Shown here one piece after another: positions 13,196 to 13,609 of a DNA stretch of 13,609 nucleotides; the stretch's first letter is position 1, and each line of letters begins with the position of its first letter. The notes under the pieces were generated by a model. The model was not told the DNA's origin and searched no databases. It saw only the letters and a program-made list of their open reading frames with translations. A program made the position numbers and the translations under genes. This DNA is from Bacillota bacterium (GTDB lineage Bacteria > Bacillota > Bacilli > Alicyclobacillales > SLC66): the NCBI GenBank assembly GCA_021797415.1, contig JAJZZT010000532.1, forward strand, positions 1 through 13,609. Direction: 5' to 3'.

Positions 13196-13609
13196 CGTTC
13201 CGCCATGCTTCTGAATTTAGAGGTTTCCATTGGTTCCGGCGTAGGCGGGCTGGGATAAGGCGGGTCGGTCAGCACATGCAGCATGTGACCTTTCACCACC
13301 TGTACCGCCTCCCGTGCCTCCGCCGATTTCTCCGGCTCGGAAGCCTTTTCCGAGCTTGCCTTCACCACATTTTCCAGTGGCCTCTCCGAACCGGCGACAG
13401 CTTCTTCAACGAATTGAGACAAGCCCGAGAACGCGTTGGCCGCCATCTGGGTGCGGTCAGCGTACACGGGCAAGCTTTCGGTTTCCGGCGGAGGAGGCGC
13501 GTTACCCGTGTTCACAAGCGAACCTTCGGCGTCCGCTTCGGCACCCACGATCTCCGCTTCCAGAACCTCCTCGACTACACTGGCCGGGGCGTCACCTGAA
13601 GCCAAGATC
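13168..13609 (-). CDS. hypothetical protein, partial (5' end outside window)
   Basis: The frame is open to the window edge. A TTG at 13605-13603 could be a start, but there is not enough upstream sequence to see a ribosome site, so it is best treated as truncated. The visible 145 residues are acidic and Ala/Pro-rich with PPPPETESLPVYADR near residue 38. A helical stretch QMAANAFSGLSQFVEEAV follows, and the end is PYPSPPTPEPM then KFRSMAERWIKQVKDQ. The proline-rich, charged composition suggests a flexible structural or tail-like region. Function unknown; the downstream gene overlaps it by 28 bases. Confidence 0.75.
   Translation of the reverse strand, partial: ILASGDAPASVVEEVLEAEIVGAEADAEGSLVNTGNAPPPPETESLPVYADRTQMAANAFSGLSQFVEEAVAGSERPLENVVKASSEKASEPEKSAEAREAVQVVKGHMLHVLTDPPYPSPPTPEPMETSKFRSMAERWIKQVKDQ

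Overview
The window looks like part of a mobile genetic element, most likely a large phage, phage-plasmid or plasmid of a bacterium with mid-50s percent GC by eye. The evidence is a set of element-borne replication and recombination genes (Rad50/Mre11-like pair, DnaB helicase), an LPD1-type zincin of the 'polyvalent protein' kind paired with a MoxR-like AAA+ ATPase, many short proteins I cannot name, and no housekeeping genes. The host cannot be fixed. The DnaB resembles that of Pseudomonadota, and a solitary repeat at 11291-11322 resembles host type I-C CRISPR repeats.

Left part (1-6529): two operons face each other. The plus-strand operon (126-5054) encodes a small coiled-coil protein, a Rad50/SbcC-like ATPase with its motifs in permuted order, an Mre11/SbcD-like nuclease and the replicative helicase DnaB. 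All three junctions overlap (TGATG, TTGA, TGATG), so the genes are probably translationally coupled. The minus-strand operon (6404 down to 5051) encodes proteins of 73, 256 and about 83 aa of unknown function. The operons meet at one CTAG that supplies the stop codon of both terminal genes. Each starts from a copy of the same 120-bp sequence (1-120, and inverted at 6410-6529; 4 mismatches, no gaps). That sequence includes the ribosome binding site and a tandem TGTACA box, so both operons are probably under one control.

Middle (6530-11203): an intergenic stretch holds four tandem 11-bp iteron-like repeats (6642-6686). Then comes a minus-strand operon reading 11203 to 6706: a 440-aa protein with a polyvalent-protein signature, a 769-aa LPD1 zincin ORF and a MoxR-like ATPase. 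The 440-aa ORF ends in the slippery heptamer A AAA AAG followed by TAA. The minus-one frame from there runs straight into the 769-aa ORF, which has only a TTG start and no Shine-Dalgarno. The two are therefore probably joined by programmed frameshifting into one protein of about 1,215 aa.

Right part (11204-13609): an intergenic region carries the solitary type I-C-like CRISPR repeat on the plus strand, between a plausible promoter and a strong bidirectional terminator. It could be a small CRISPR-mimicking RNA. Beyond it are minus-strand genes for unrecognised proteins (101, 191, 67, 151 aa and one cut by the window edge). A perfect DnaA box lies in a candidate promoter at 12698-12727.

The leading candidates for something undescribed are the permuted Rad50 ATPase in a four-gene operon with Mre11 and DnaB, the frameshift-fused polyvalent zincin and the solitary CRISPR-like repeat.
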